A stretch of 64,000 nt of DNA, taken from contig NZ_QNVV01000015.1 in NCBI RefSeq assembly GCF_003384725.1, positions 1 to 64,000 of the forward strand. The letters are read 5' to 3'. The notes under the pieces are model-generated. The model was given only the letters and a program-made list of their open reading frames with translations. It ran no database searches and was not told where the DNA came from. Source of the DNA: Chryseobacterium pennipullorum. GTDB lineage: Bacteria; Bacteroidota; Bacteroidia; Flavobacteriales; Weeksellaceae. A program made the position numbers and the translations under genes. Positions 37,678 through 47,399 of this stretch are shown here, one piece after another (the first letter of the stretch is position 1; each line of letters starts with the position of its first letter).

Positions 37678-38067
37678 TTACATCCAAACTTCAACAAGGT
37701 GCAGCCAAAGTGCTTTTTCTTTAGTGACAACAAAGACTGCAGATGACTGACGCTTGTTTGAGTTTGCCCCTGTAACCTGGGTTTCAACATAAGTAGCCAG
37801 GCCATGATGATCAGAATTTTCCACCACAATGTTTTCAAGCTGGATTCTTCGTTCCGGAAACTTACCGAATACCGTAGGAAGCCAATCTGACAGCATTTGC
37901 AGGGTCACGGTATCTCCGTTTCCATTGATCATACTGAATTCCGGTGAGAATCCGGAAACTAAGGTCTCATAAAGGGCTTCCTGACTGTCTGTCTTACCCT
38001 GAAACCATTTTTCAATATTGCTGTGAAATTCTGTAATTTCCAGAATGATTTTTTCTGTGTTCTTCAT
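37678..38067 (-). CDS. SnoaL/NTF2-like domain protein
   Basis: A 129-residue protein with the cone-shaped NTF2-like pattern: an N-terminal helix (ITEFHSNIEKWFQGK), a hydrophobic strand SPEFSMINGNGDTV, then the VENSDHHGLATYVETQ strands and LWLHLVEVWM end. No catalytic residues are recognised; family members are enzymes or binding proteins. It lies downstream of the MFS exporter gene on the same strand, and its start is 85 bases from that stop. Confidence 0.7.
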   Translation of the reverse strand: MKNTEKIILEITEFHSNIEKWFQGKTDSQEALYETLVSGFSPEFSMINGNGDTVTLQMLSDWLPTVFGKFPERRIQLENIVVENSDHHGLATYVETQVTGANSNKRQSSAVFVVTKEKALWLHLVEVWM

Positions 38068-38152
38068 CGTTTTAAAATTACGCTGTTTTTTATTTCTGAT
38101 TGTTATTGTCCAAGAGGATTTTTCATTTTGAATTCGGAGAATCGTCTGATCT

Positions 38153-39535
38153 TCAAAGTTGTTGCATATATTTTCTTAATCGGAAAGCACCACATATTCC
38201 AAAGATCTGAAAGGCTCCAATCATTGCAATTGCCAGGGCAAACGCTTCAGGAAAGCCAAGTATTTTAATCATATTAAAAAATAAAGTACCGATTATCGCT
38301 CCCCCGCTTACACTGCCAATCTGTATTCCAATACTTACCAGGCCGGAAGCCTGTCCTGCTTTCTCTTTAGAAACAAATGAAATGGCAGTCCGCATCATCA
38401 CCGGCATAATAGTCCCATGACCCAATCCGGCTATAAATAAGGTGATATGAGTGATAAACGTTGGTTTTTCATGATTATAAAAAGCCAAAGCGGTGAGGGT
38501 AAACCCGGCTACGAGCAAACCCAGTCCTGCATAGATCATTTGGTCTGCTGGGAATTTGATCCGGGAGGAGGCTAAAGGACCCAGAAAAAAAGCCAACCCA
38601 TACGGTAGAATCGCGATCCCTGTCTCCATAGAAGTCTCATGTAGGAACTGCTGTAAATAGTAGGGATAGCAGATAAATAATCCTGCGGTAAAATTGTAAA
38701 AGAAAATAATCAGCAGGCTTAGCGCAAATGGAAAATTCCGTAGTAGTGCAGGATCAATGAGTGTTGGTCTGCTTTTTTGCTGAAGGCGTGTTTCATATTG
38801 TAGAAATGCAGCCAGCAATATAATTCCCGTTAAAAGAATCCCGAAAACCGGCCATGCCCATTCATATTTTTGCCCAAAGATCAGCGGACAGATCAACATA
38901 AGTAAAGCCAGGATCAATACCAACGAACCCATAAGGTCTATCCCTGTTTTTTTTTCCTGATGACTGTTGGCCATATTGAAATGAATCCCTGCAATACAGA
39001 TAACAGTAATGGGGACATTTACCAGAAAAACAATTTCCCATGAAACATATCCCCAGTCCAGGCTTAAAAGGACGCCTCCCAGAAGTTGTCCGGCTACGGA
39101 AGCCAGTCCAAATACAGAACTGAAAAGACTGATAGCCTTCGGTTGTTCTTCACCGCTGAACAGTACTTTTATAGAGGCCAGCACCTGGGGAGCCAGTAAT
39201 GAAGCTCCGACTCCCTGAAACATCCGTGAAATAATGAGCGTGAATATATCAGGCGAAAAAGCACAGGAAAGAGATGAAAAGAGAAAAATATACAACCCAG
39301 ATGTAAATATCTTTTTTCTTCCGTATAGATCTCCCAGACGCCCACCACAAACCACAAGAGCAGCATAGGTGAGTCCATATACAGCAATAACCATTTGCAG
39401 TTGATGATCACTTGCTGAGAAGGCTTTTTTAATAGATGGCAGCGCCATATTGACAATAAAATAATCCAAAGGAGAGAGGAAGGCGCCGGTGATCAGAAAA
39501 TAAAGCGCCCGCCAACGTTTCGGATATACGTTCAT
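38153..39535 (-). CDS. MFS drug exporter, DHA2/EmrB-QacA type
   Basis: 460 residues from ATG 39535 (a TTG at 39550 is in frame but overlaps a TACTTTG box). It has about 14 hydrophobic segments. Motif A is seen as GGRLGDLYGRKKIF and motif C-like as SLFSSVFGLASVAGQLLGG. Such proteins expel drugs or metabolites using the proton gradient. It is divergent from an AraC-type regulator 66 bases away, the classic layout for local control. Confidence 0.87.
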   Translation of the reverse strand: MNVYPKRWRALYFLITGAFLSPLDYFIVNMALPSIKKAFSASDHQLQMVIAVYGLTYAALVVCGGRLGDLYGRKKIFTSGLYIFLFSSLSCAFSPDIFTLIISRMFQGVGASLLAPQVLASIKVLFSGEEQPKAISLFSSVFGLASVAGQLLGGVLLSLDWGYVSWEIVFLVNVPITVICIAGIHFNMANSHQEKKTGIDLMGSLVLILALLMLICPLIFGQKYEWAWPVFGILLTGIILLAAFLQYETRLQQKSRPTLIDPALLRNFPFALSLLIIFFYNFTAGLFICYPYYLQQFLHETSMETGIAILPYGLAFFLGPLASSRIKFPADQMIYAGLGLLVAGFTLTALAFYNHEKPTFITHITLFIAGLGHGTIMPVMMRTAISFVSKEKAGQASGLVSIGIQIGSVSGGAIIGTLFFNMIKILGFPEAFALAIAMIGAFQIFGICGAFRLRKYMQQL

Positions 39536-39579
39536 AATTTTTTTATGCAAAGTAACCCGTTAACATTCTTTTAAAATTG

Positions 39580-39587
39580 TACTTTTG
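39580..39587 (+). promoter_or_regulatory. -7 element of the AraC gene (divergent region)
   Basis: TACTTTTG, an exact TAnnTTTG match, 14 bases before the AraC start. On the other strand TACTTTG (39554-39548) may serve the exporter. Confidence 0.4.
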
Positions 39588-39601
39588 GAGGAAAAAGCGG
39601 T

Positions 39602-40456
39602 ATGCAGATGCAGGGATTGAATCCGGAAGGTATTGAGGTAAAAGAAATATCATTAAAAGACGAAGAAATAACGATCAGGACAAGAGCATTTCTCTCATTT
39701 GTTTATGTTGCAAAAGGAGAAGGAATGCTAGGATATGATGACCGGCATATTCGTTTTACAGAAAGTAAACTTTTCATCATTCCACAGCAGGAGATTTATC
39801 ATTTTAAAAGTAATGACGCCATGCTCATTATGCTTCAGTGTCCTATTGAATTTATTGAAAAGATAAGGCTGGAGGCAGATCGTATTGAAAGCTGTGAGAA
39901 CCTCTATAAGTTACAGTATATAAGCCATAATTATCATGCAAGAGCCGGATGTGTTTTTCGCCATAAAAATGATGAGCGCTTTGCAGAAACACTCATTCTC
40001 CAGATTGCTGAAGAATTCAGAAATAAGGCAGAGGATTATCTTATTATCCGCAACTGCATTTCAATTCTGCTTAATCTTATTGCCCGGAATATCATCAAAA
40101 GCGAGACTTCTGACCTCCAGGAAAACCAAAAGGCTTTTTCTATCATGAAAATAATTGCGTACATCCAGCAGAATATCAAAGACAGAGAAAAAACAAGCCT
40201 TCATACCATTGCCGATCACTTTGGGATTTCAAGAAACTATTTCGGGGAATACTTTAAACAGCAGACGGGTACTTCCTACCAGGATTACCTATTGGATTAC
40301 CGGCTGAAGCTGGTAGAAACCTATCTGAAATACAGCAGTGTCCGTCTGAGTGAGATCGCATACGATCTTCAGTTCAGCGACGAGAGTCATCTTTCCAGAC
40401 TTTTTAAAAAGTACAGGGGCGTAACTCCCGGAGCATACAGAAAAAATTGTAAATAG
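39602..40456 (+). CDS. AraC family transcriptional regulator
   Basis: 284 residues: an N-terminal cupin-like ligand-binding part (about 25-100) and a C-terminal AraC domain. The latter has two helix-turn-helices (TIADHFGISRNYFGEYFKQQTGTSYQDYLLDYRL, then LSEIAYDLQFSDESHLSRLFKKYRGVTPGAYRK). It binds DNA near promoters and switches on a ligand. The divergent exporter is the likely target. Length normal. Confidence 0.9.
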   Translation: MQMQGLNPEGIEVKEISLKDEEITIRTRAFLSFVYVAKGEGMLGYDDRHIRFTESKLFIIPQQEIYHFKSNDAMLIMLQCPIEFIEKIRLEADRIESCENLYKLQYISHNYHARAGCVFRHKNDERFAETLILQIAEEFRNKAEDYLIIRNCISILLNLIARNIIKSETSDLQENQKAFSIMKIIAYIQQNIKDREKTSLHTIADHFGISRNYFGEYFKQQTGTSYQDYLLDYRLKLVETYLKYSSVRLSEIAYDLQFSDESHLSRLFKKYRGVTPGAYRKNCK

Positions 40457-40595
40457 AACCTTTGGACAATACATAATCACGATCATCAATAATCAATATT
40501 AATTATAGCTAGGGGTTACACGTCATTGAAATAGCAGGCCCCTCAAAAATAAAGCATCACAAGTAGTATTTTTATGATCAGATTGATTGATATAT

Positions 40596-40633
40596 AAAAA
40601 ATATAGTCAACTATATAGTGGACTATATTTTTT
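40596..40633. promoter_or_regulatory. Nested palindrome, candidate MarR operator
   Basis: Outer arms AAAAAATATAGTC (40596-40608) and GACTATATTTTTT (40621-40633) enclose an inner palindrome ACTATATAGT (40610-40619). It lies 28 bases before the MarR start, in promoter position. It could be an autoregulatory operator or a hairpin in the leader. Confidence 0.5.
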
Positions 40634-40661
40634 TATATATTTACTGTAAATATTTATCAAA

Positions 40662-41156
40662 ATGGATTTTGACTTTATTAAGGATCTGGGATATAAGGCT
40701 TTGGACAGCAGGTTGAAAAGGATCAGTGACCGGATGTCCCATGATGTCAGAAAATTTTACAAAGAATTCGGAATCGATGTTGAACCTAACTGGTATCTTA
40801 TTTTTATGCTGCTTCAAAAACAGGGAGAGATCTCCATCACAGATATTGCTGAGCCGTTGGGATATTCGCATCCTTCTGTGGTGGTCATCGTTAAAAAAAT
40901 GGCGGATAAAGGTTATCTCACGATTAAAAGGGACCGTGCAGATAAACGGAAGCAGATCATCTCCCTGTCCTCTAAATCTACAGAGATGCTTCCCCAGCTG
41001 GAACGGGTTTGGGATAGCTGTGAGAAGGCAATACTGAAAATGCTCTCAGAGGACCTTGCTATTTTGGGTTATCTGGATCATATCGACCAGGAACTTAAAA
41101 ATGACTCTTTTCATCATCGTTTTAAACAGGAATATTTAAAATCAACCAACCTATGA
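40662..41156 (+). CDS. MarR family transcriptional regulator
   Basis: A 164-residue winged-helix regulator. The HTH and wing are seen as ISITDIAEPLGYSHPSVVVIVKKMADKGYLTIKRDRADKRKQ, with N- and C-terminal dimerisation helices. MarR proteins repress nearby genes until a ligand is bound. Its stop overlaps the next start by 4 bases, and a nested palindrome lies just upstream, so autoregulation of a two-gene unit is likely. Confidence 0.88.
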   Translation: MDFDFIKDLGYKALDSRLKRISDRMSHDVRKFYKEFGIDVEPNWYLIFMLLQKQGEISITDIAEPLGYSHPSVVVIVKKMADKGYLTIKRDRADKRKQIISLSSKSTEMLPQLERVWDSCEKAILKMLSEDLAILGYLDHIDQELKNDSFHHRFKQEYLKSTNL

Positions 41157-41914
41157 AAGCACTTATTCTCATCATGACATTCTTCACCGGTATTATGATT
41201 TCTGCAACAGAAACAAAGATCATGATCAGGGCCCAGGCGAGAGATGCCAAGTTTATAGGATCCTCACTGGGAGGAGCGCATGTTATAGTCCGAAACAAAT
41301 TGAACAGGGAGATACTGGCTGAAGGAAACACTAGTGGCAGTACAGGAAATACAGACCTGATTATGAAAACTCCAAAAGTAAGAGGGAAGTCGATAGCCGA
41401 TACCCAGACCGGTGGCTTTGTCGCTTCACTGGATATCAGCGAGCCTACATTTGTTACGATAGAAGTGATTTCCCCCCTGAACAGCAGACAGGCACAGGCT
41501 GTGGTAAGCACTGAATTGTGGTTGATCCCCGGTAAGCATATTTTGGGGGAAGGAATTATTCTTGAAATACCGGGATACATTATTGATATCCTGAAGCCCA
41601 GGACGCATCAGTATATAGCTTTGAATACTATCAAAGACAAGCCGTTTCAATTTCAGGCCAATATTGTGATGATGTGTGGTTGTGTCATTGAAAAAGGGGG
41701 AGTGTGGAACTCTGACGAAATTGAAGTAAAAGGAATTCTGAAAAAGGACGGAATATTCTTCAGGAATGTTGATCTTTCTTTGGTGTCAACCAATCTTTTT
41801 GAAGGGAATACCTCCATAAATGCTTCAGGAAATTATGAGCTTATCTTGTATGCTTACCATGAGAAAACAGGAAATACGGGAGTGGACAAAGTAAATTATG
41901 TAGTTTTTGAATAA
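41153..41914 (+). CDS. Secreted protein of unknown function, coupled to MarR
   Basis: A 253-residue protein starting KALILIMTFFTGIMISATE, a signal-peptide-like region. The rest is strand-rich (IMIRAQARDAKFIGSSLGGAHVIV, FVTIEVISPLNSRQAQAVV), suggesting two beta-sandwich-like halves. No catalytic motif, lipobox or transmembrane helix is seen. It is translationally coupled to the MarR gene. Possible ligand-binding or envelope role; not recognised. Confidence 0.6.
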   Translation: MKALILIMTFFTGIMISATETKIMIRAQARDAKFIGSSLGGAHVIVRNKLNREILAEGNTSGSTGNTDLIMKTPKVRGKSIADTQTGGFVASLDISEPTFVTIEVISPLNSRQAQAVVSTELWLIPGKHILGEGIILEIPGYIIDILKPRTHQYIALNTIKDKPFQFQANIVMMCGCVIEKGGVWNSDEIEVKGILKKDGIFFRNVDLSLVSTNLFEGNTSINASGNYELILYAYHEKTGNTGVDKVNYVVFE

Positions 41915-42475
41915 TAACCGCGATTGTTTACCAACCTATTTTGTACTTTCCATTTGAATAATTGTTTTCCTTAGGTAAAAACTCCTGAACCATGGTCTGG
42001 TTCCCTAAAGTACCACTGCATAAGTAGGGGACGGTTTCTCGGCATCTGCCTGATAGCCTTGCTTTATTATCTTCTATTCATCCGTAATCACACCAGGAAC
42101 TGCAATGTCTCAAATATTCTTTCATGTACATATGATTTTTTAGTCGTTTTCTGATTATAGACATCACTTTTATAAGGTTTATCAAAGTACCTTCCGTTTA
42201 TTTTAAACAGTCGTAGAATTACTACAATTTTTCAAAAAAACCTTATTTCTTTTTGCCGTCATTTTTTATGGTGATATATTAGCCTTACCAAGCCGGAAAA
42301 TATGAAATTAAATTTCGTTAAGATATTGAGAATAATAGTATTAGGAGAAATATTTCAGTATTGATTTCCTGCTAATAGAATGTAGATGAGTTTCATATCA
42401 ATCAGTGATCTCAAAAAGATCCCGGAAGGTTAAAAAAACGTTGTAGTGAAAACACATCAGTAAAAAAATTAGATC
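41915..42475. other. Intergenic region upstream of the T6SS island
   Basis: 561 bases with no supported gene. It contains the sequence at 42203-42225, a short palindrome-like element (GTAG-AATTA-CTAC) preceded by AAACAGTC. A 20-codon frame at 42302 is too short to call. No terminator hairpin or TAnnTTTG box close to the VgrG start was found. Confidence 0.5.
42203..42225. promoter_or_regulatory. Palindrome-like element, candidate operator (copy A)
   Basis: AAACAGTCGTAGAATTACTAC (42205-42225). GTAG and CTAC arms are separated by five bases. The left part AAACnGTCGTAG recurs at 53975-53986. It lies 250 bases before VgrG. Confidence 0.3.
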
Positions 42476-44515
42476 ATGAATAAAAAAGCAAACGAGAATC
42501 CAGTTCAAGATATGAACGCAAAGTTTATGGATAAAACTTTGCAGACCAACAAACCTACCGTAACGGATGATAAGGTGTGGTCTAAACAACCTACTTCCAA
42601 AATTTTTAATGCCCAGGGAATTCCTGAAAATGCTGTTGCAGGAATCAACAGAGTGGTAAAACTTGAAATTTTTGTCGAAGGAAAACCAATTAAGTTTTTT
42701 AAGCATTTTAAATTGAAGCAGAGTGCTGTAAAGCATCATGAATTTGATCTTACGCTTGCACATGATACGCTGGGGAGTGCTGAAAATCATAATCTTGAAG
42801 AAGCACAGAGCTTTTTAGGAAAAAGAATTACAGTCATTTTCAGATATAAAGATGTTGAGAGCAGCCCCGAAAGGAACTTCGTGGGAGTGATCACAGAAGT
42901 AGGGTTCAGCCAGGAAAAAGGAAATCTTGGAAACATTGTTCTCACAGGTTTCAGTCCTACGGTTTTGCTTGATGCCGCTCCTCATATTCAGAGCTTTGGA
43001 GGCAGTCAGCCCATCAGTCTAAACAGTATTGCCAGTGAGGTAATCAAAGAGGGATTGGGACATGAAAAATTTGACTTCAGGGTAGATGCTAATTATGGCA
43101 ACGTTCCCTATAGCTCACAGTACGAAGAAACCCATTATAACTATCTGGCCAGGATGGCTGAAGCTTATGGTGAACAGTTTTTTTATGATGGGGAAATCCT
43201 TCATTTTGGGAAACTTCCACCACAGGAAAAACCTGTAAAACTGGTCTATGGAAGTAACCTGAGTGATGTTAAAATCAGGATGAGGGCTCAGCATGTGAAT
43301 CCAACTTTTTATGGATACAACAGCAGCCAGCATGAGAAGCTGACAACAGGAACTTCCAAAGTATCCCATACCTCCGATATTGCAAGAAGAGCCTATGAAA
43401 TCTCTGAAAGTACATTCAAAACCCCTTCTTTACGAATAGCCCCGATCAAAGCGGACACCTTTATGGATGTGGATGTTTCCCAAAAAGGAACAACAGGAAG
43501 TTACGCCTCTCAGGTTTTTGTGACTTCTGGATTCATGACAGTTCCGTTTTTATACCCGGGATGTATTGTTGATCTGGAAATGCGCAAGGCTGATACCAGC
43601 GATACTTCGTATTTTACCAAGCTGATGCTTACGGAAGTTACCCATGAGGTGGATGCCCGAGGATATTATGATGGCTATTTTGAAGCGATTGCTGCCGATA
43701 CAGGGTTTATTCCCCGGCCTGAATTTACCTTGCCTAAAGCTGAGCCGCAGGTGGCTACCGTTATATCGAATACAGATCCATTAAACCAAGGACGTATACA
43801 GGTGCAGTTTGACTGGCAGAAAAGTAATACCACTCAATTTATCAGGATGATGAGTCCGGACGCAGGAGGAACGGATCAGATCACTCAAAACAGAGGCTTT
43901 GTAGCCGTACCTGAAGTAGGAGATCAGGTGATGGTAGGCTTTGAATACCACCATCCGGATTTTCCTTTTGCAATGGGAGGAATGTTCCATGGTCAGGTAG
44001 GATTGGGAGGAGGTATTGATAACCACATCAAGTCGATCCAGACCCGAAGCGGTAATAAAATAATTTTTAACGATAAAGAAGGAAGTATTTATATTGAAGA
44101 TCCAAGCGGAAATTCATACCTGATGGACGGGAAAGGAAATATCACGGTAACAGCCCCTAAAAATATGACCTTCAATGTTGGAGAGAACCTTAGCGTGAAT
44201 GTGGGACAGAATATGAATACTACAGTAGGCTCTGACCAGAGCAATATTGTCGGAATGAATAAAACAGAAAGCGTAAGCATGAACTCTACACAAAGTATCG
44301 GGGCCGTGAAAAACGTTACCATCGGAGGAAATTTTATGACGAATGTTGTGGGGAAAATGATGGAATTTATTAAAGGTAATAAAGAAAGTGAGGTAGAGCA
44401 GGACAGTCAGAAAGTAGTAAAGGGAGAACGGGTCATCCATAGTGATAAGGATCACAAAATCCACTCTCAAACTGAAATTAACGGACAGTCTAACGAGAAA
44501 ACCAATATGCACTAG
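42476..44515 (+). CDS. Type VI secretion spike protein VgrG (TssI)
   Basis: A 679-residue VgrG. The gp27-like part (about 45-410) has VEGKPIKFFKHFKLKQS and YNYLARMAEAYGEQFFYDG. An OB-fold region has VISNTDPLNQGRIQVQFDWQ, and the gp5 C-terminal beta-helix is seen as repeats of VGENLSVNVGQNMNTTVG. It trimerises as the tip of the T6SS tube and carries effectors. Bacteroidetes members are of this size. The C-terminus is not an enzymatic extension but a hydrophilic tail. It heads the island; the effector gene begins 3 bases after its stop. No sheath or baseplate genes are nearby. Confidence 0.93.
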   Translation: MNKKANENPVQDMNAKFMDKTLQTNKPTVTDDKVWSKQPTSKIFNAQGIPENAVAGINRVVKLEIFVEGKPIKFFKHFKLKQSAVKHHEFDLTLAHDTLGSAENHNLEEAQSFLGKRITVIFRYKDVESSPERNFVGVITEVGFSQEKGNLGNIVLTGFSPTVLLDAAPHIQSFGGSQPISLNSIASEVIKEGLGHEKFDFRVDANYGNVPYSSQYEETHYNYLARMAEAYGEQFFYDGEILHFGKLPPQEKPVKLVYGSNLSDVKIRMRAQHVNPTFYGYNSSQHEKLTTGTSKVSHTSDIARRAYEISESTFKTPSLRIAPIKADTFMDVDVSQKGTTGSYASQVFVTSGFMTVPFLYPGCIVDLEMRKADTSDTSYFTKLMLTEVTHEVDARGYYDGYFEAIAADTGFIPRPEFTLPKAEPQVATVISNTDPLNQGRIQVQFDWQKSNTTQFIRMMSPDAGGTDQITQNRGFVAVPEVGDQVMVGFEYHHPDFPFAMGGMFHGQVGLGGGIDNHIKSIQTRSGNKIIFNDKEGSIYIEDPSGNSYLMDGKGNITVTAPKNMTFNVGENLSVNVGQNMNTTVGSDQSNIVGMNKTESVSMNSTQSIGAVKNVTIGGNFMTNVVGKMMEFIKGNKESEVEQDSQKVVKGERVIHSDKDHKIHSQTEINGQSNEKTNMH

Positions 44516-44518
44516 GTT

Positions 44519-46300
44519 ATGTCAAATGGTATTGCAAAGATAAGTATCATAGAAGGTGATTCTATTGAAAAAGTTAGAGGACAGCATACGGAGTATGTTG
44601 GTAAAATGACCTATTCTTCATCTCAAAAATTAGTGACAACAGCGGAGGGCGGAAAACGTTTTGGTGATAAGCCTGAAGATCCTCCTAAAACAGACGGAAG
44701 AATTATTGATATTGTTATGTTTGTGGCCGGAACTACAGATCCTATTAATACTGAAGGTAAAAAGCACCAGGCCAATACAAGTTACTGGAAATATATTGAT
44801 GAAGAAACAAAAAAAGAAACAGAGCAGAGTTTAAACAATCTTTGGAACAAGCTTAAGGAAATTAAGTATCAGTTCCTGGACCTGCATATCGAGGGTGATT
44901 TTTTCAGTTGGTCCGGAGACAATGATACGAGCGAAAGAATCAAGGCTTCTGAAAGATTATTTGATATCATATTACGAACATATCCCAACTGGAAAAATCA
45001 AGAGGTACATTTACACTTAATTGGTCATTCGCATGGAGGTAATGTCATCAATCAGTTTACAGAGCTGATCTCCAGTAAAGATATGATCGCAAAATCCACT
45101 ATTCTGAAGCCCCGTAAGATTGCCGAATTTCCTAAACCATGGAAAGTTAAAAGTATTACGTATTTATCTACTCCTTTTTTTCAGAAGAAACATCAGCTGA
45201 ATCACAGCAAATTGCATAAAGATTGTAAAATCATCAATGTACATAATGAGTATGATCTTACCCAACAGTTGATCGCTAACTTCAGTCTCAACAATCTGGA
45301 AGGTTTACTGAAGTCTTTTAAGGTCGATCGGTTTACTACTGGTATAACAATCGTTAAAGATGTAAAGAAAGACATTATCATGACCTACCTGAAAAGTTTG
45401 ATTTGGCAGGATTTCAAGAACAAAGCAATTTTAGCATGGCGGGAAATGTCAAATGCATTTTTAGGATTCAATATAATTACTGCAGAATTCATTAAATATA
45501 TTAATTCCCTGAAAATCGAAAATTCAAATCTGCAAAAAGAAAAAGAAACGTTTGTCAACCTTTTAAATAATCTTCAGCAATGGACTTATGACGTTCATAA
45601 AAACTATTCTTCAATAAGTGGAGGCTATGACAAATCAACCTGGGCAAAAAATTTAAACCTGTCACAAGGGTTAAGCGTGTTGAATATTTTGTTTGACATT
45701 AAGACGGGTCCTAAAGACAGCTATTTATTGAGTTTATTGGCCGGTATATTTGGAGAAAGTAAAGGAATCACTGATAGTATTGATGAAACTCTATGGTCGC
45801 CAAGTAAACAAACCAAGGGTCTACCTATTATAGATGTCCCTATCTTTGAAAGTGACCCCTATAACTCCAGAAATAAAAGAAAAGAATTCGATGCTTTTTT
45901 AAAGGGAGTGCAGGGTGCAGTCCATAAACGTGAACTGGAAGATATGCTGATGAGGCTGCTTAGTCAGTTCGTGAAACCTTCTATGCTAGCTTTGGTAGTA
46001 CTAACGATTGATATGTTCATTGAGCCTTTGATTTTTGGAAAATTAGATACGGAGGTTACAAAACTGAGAAAGAATCTGGAAGTATACTCAAAATTTGTTT
46101 CCAAGTACCACGCATACCTGGTTACACCAAAAGATGAAAAAGCATTTGCCAAGGATATTATGAACGCGCCGGGCTCTATTTCCTATTTAGCCATGGCATC
46201 CCATAGTTTAAGCCATACCCAGCTCTGGAAAAGGGTGGAAGATGGATTGAAAGATTCATTCAGCTCAGGGAAAAATCCAGGATATAGAAAGAAAATATGA
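44519..46300 (+). CDS. Putative T6SS effector with alpha/beta-hydrolase (lipase-like) fold
   Basis: 593 residues. The first 60 residues (KISIIEGDSIEKVRGQHTEY...FGDKPEDPP) look like a trafficking region shared by Bacteroidetes T6SS cargo. A hydrolase domain follows with VMFVAGTTDP, FFSWSG and the nucleophile elbow GHSHGG (Ser near residue 170). IYLSTPF-like strand and an NVHNEYDLTQQL segment (possible catalytic Asp/His region) come next. The rest is helical. GxSxG effectors of T6SS are phospholipases (Tle type). It sits directly behind VgrG and its stop overlaps the next gene (ATGA). Lipase activity is inferred. Confidence 0.72.
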   Translation: MSNGIAKISIIEGDSIEKVRGQHTEYVGKMTYSSSQKLVTTAEGGKRFGDKPEDPPKTDGRIIDIVMFVAGTTDPINTEGKKHQANTSYWKYIDEETKKETEQSLNNLWNKLKEIKYQFLDLHIEGDFFSWSGDNDTSERIKASERLFDIILRTYPNWKNQEVHLHLIGHSHGGNVINQFTELISSKDMIAKSTILKPRKIAEFPKPWKVKSITYLSTPFFQKKHQLNHSKLHKDCKIINVHNEYDLTQQLIANFSLNNLEGLLKSFKVDRFTTGITIVKDVKKDIIMTYLKSLIWQDFKNKAILAWREMSNAFLGFNIITAEFIKYINSLKIENSNLQKEKETFVNLLNNLQQWTYDVHKNYSSISGGYDKSTWAKNLNLSQGLSVLNILFDIKTGPKDSYLLSLLAGIFGESKGITDSIDETLWSPSKQTKGLPIIDVPIFESDPYNSRNKRKEFDAFLKGVQGAVHKRELEDMLMRLLSQFVKPSMLALVVLTIDMFIEPLIFGKLDTEVTKLRKNLEVYSKFVSKYHAYLVTPKDEKAFAKDIMNAPGSISYLAMASHSLSHTQLWKRVEDGLKDSFSSGKNPGYRKKI

Positions 46301-46638
46301 AAAACGTAACACAGATCATTAGTAAAACGGCACTTGTTTTTTTACTGTCGAATTTAGTGGTAACTGTTTATTTTTTATACAGTTATCGCAGTATTATTGA
46401 AACTGTTGATGTACAACTCATTGCCAGAATTATTAAACAGTTTGGTTTAATAATAAGTATACCGGCAACCATCTTATTTGTTCTTATAGATACTCTTTTG
46501 GTAAAGGTAATTAAAACGAATTGGGCTTTGTACGTTACCCGGACTATTATTTTTTTAGGAGTGTTATATATCATGTGTTTAGTGTTTTCTATCTATATTA
46601 TAACCAGTGCTTTAATAGATAATCCTTTAGCTGAATAG
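46297..46638 (+). CDS. Small three-helix membrane protein, candidate immunity protein
   Basis: 113 residues with three hydrophobic segments (about 10-30, 45-70 and 80-105). It overlaps the hydrolase gene by 4 bases, so the two are translationally coupled. This arrangement is typical for an effector and its inner-membrane immunity protein. No family is recognised; the immunity role is inference. Confidence 0.6.
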   Translation: MKNVTQIISKTALVFLLSNLVVTVYFLYSYRSIIETVDVQLIARIIKQFGLIISIPATILFVLIDTLLVKVIKTNWALYVTRTIIFLGVLYIMCLVFSIYIITSALIDNPLAE

Positions 46639-46678
46639 GTAACCGGGATTCTAACGGTCAAATTTTTTTATTGATACA

Positions 46679-47293
46679 ATGAATATAAAAACAGTATTGC
46701 TGCACCTGGTTGTATTTCTTCTTGTAGCACAAACCCATTTATATGCGCAGAAAATTGCTCAAAAAGATAATTTTACGTTTCAGGTGCAAAAAGAAGTGGG
46801 AGATTTGAATAACGATAAACTCGATGATAAAATTATGGTGGAAATGGATCTGAAGGATGATACCAGACCTTTGAGAGTCCAGATATTTCTGTCACAACCT
46901 GATAAAAAGCTTAAGCTGGTGGTTTCTTCTACAAAATTGATTGAAAGCCAGTATCCGAGCTATAAAAAAGGAGAACATAATGGGGATGTCATTCCTGATT
47001 TTTTTATTGAAGAAGGTAAATTAAAAATGCTTACTGATATTAAGAACCGAAAAAGCAGTTATGAATTTAGACTCAAGCAGAATAATTTTGAATTGATTAA
47101 AATATCCCGTGTACGATGGGACGGAAAGGATACAACTTTTGAAACAAAAATTGATTTATTAGCCAAAACAAAAATTGAGTTTGAGCAAGTAACAGGTTCC
47201 GAAAAACTCTTGAATAAAAGAACAAAAACAATAAAAATCAATTCATTGCCAAAAATCCAGGATTTAAGCTATTCCGATTTGGAACAATATTAA
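46679..47293 (+). CDS. Secreted protein in the T6SS island, unknown function
   Basis: A 204-residue protein with signal peptide (LHLVVFLLVAQTHLYAQ). Near residue 41 it has GDLNNDKLDDKIMVEMD, a calcium-loop-like pattern of FG-GAP/VCBS-type repeats. The rest is strand-rich. It is periplasmic and could be a second immunity candidate for the hydrolase effector, since Tle immunity proteins are often periplasmic. Not recognised by family. Confidence 0.6.
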   Translation: MNIKTVLLHLVVFLLVAQTHLYAQKIAQKDNFTFQVQKEVGDLNNDKLDDKIMVEMDLKDDTRPLRVQIFLSQPDKKLKLVVSSTKLIESQYPSYKKGEHNGDVIPDFFIEEGKLKMLTDIKNRKSSYEFRLKQNNFELIKISRVRWDGKDTTFETKIDLLAKTKIEFEQVTGSEKLLNKRTKTIKINSLPKIQDLSYSDLEQY

Positions 47294-47399
47294 AATACGT
47301 ACAAAGAAGTATTTTACATCAGAAATAATAAAATTTTATTTTATGGTACGGGAAATGTAGTGTATAAAATTAATTAAAATAGAAAATTGTTTAAAGATT

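Noticed and set aside
42302..42364. A 20-codon frame with a hydrophobic peptide ahead of VgrG
   Set aside because: Too short, no clear initiation signal, and no attenuator hairpin follows.
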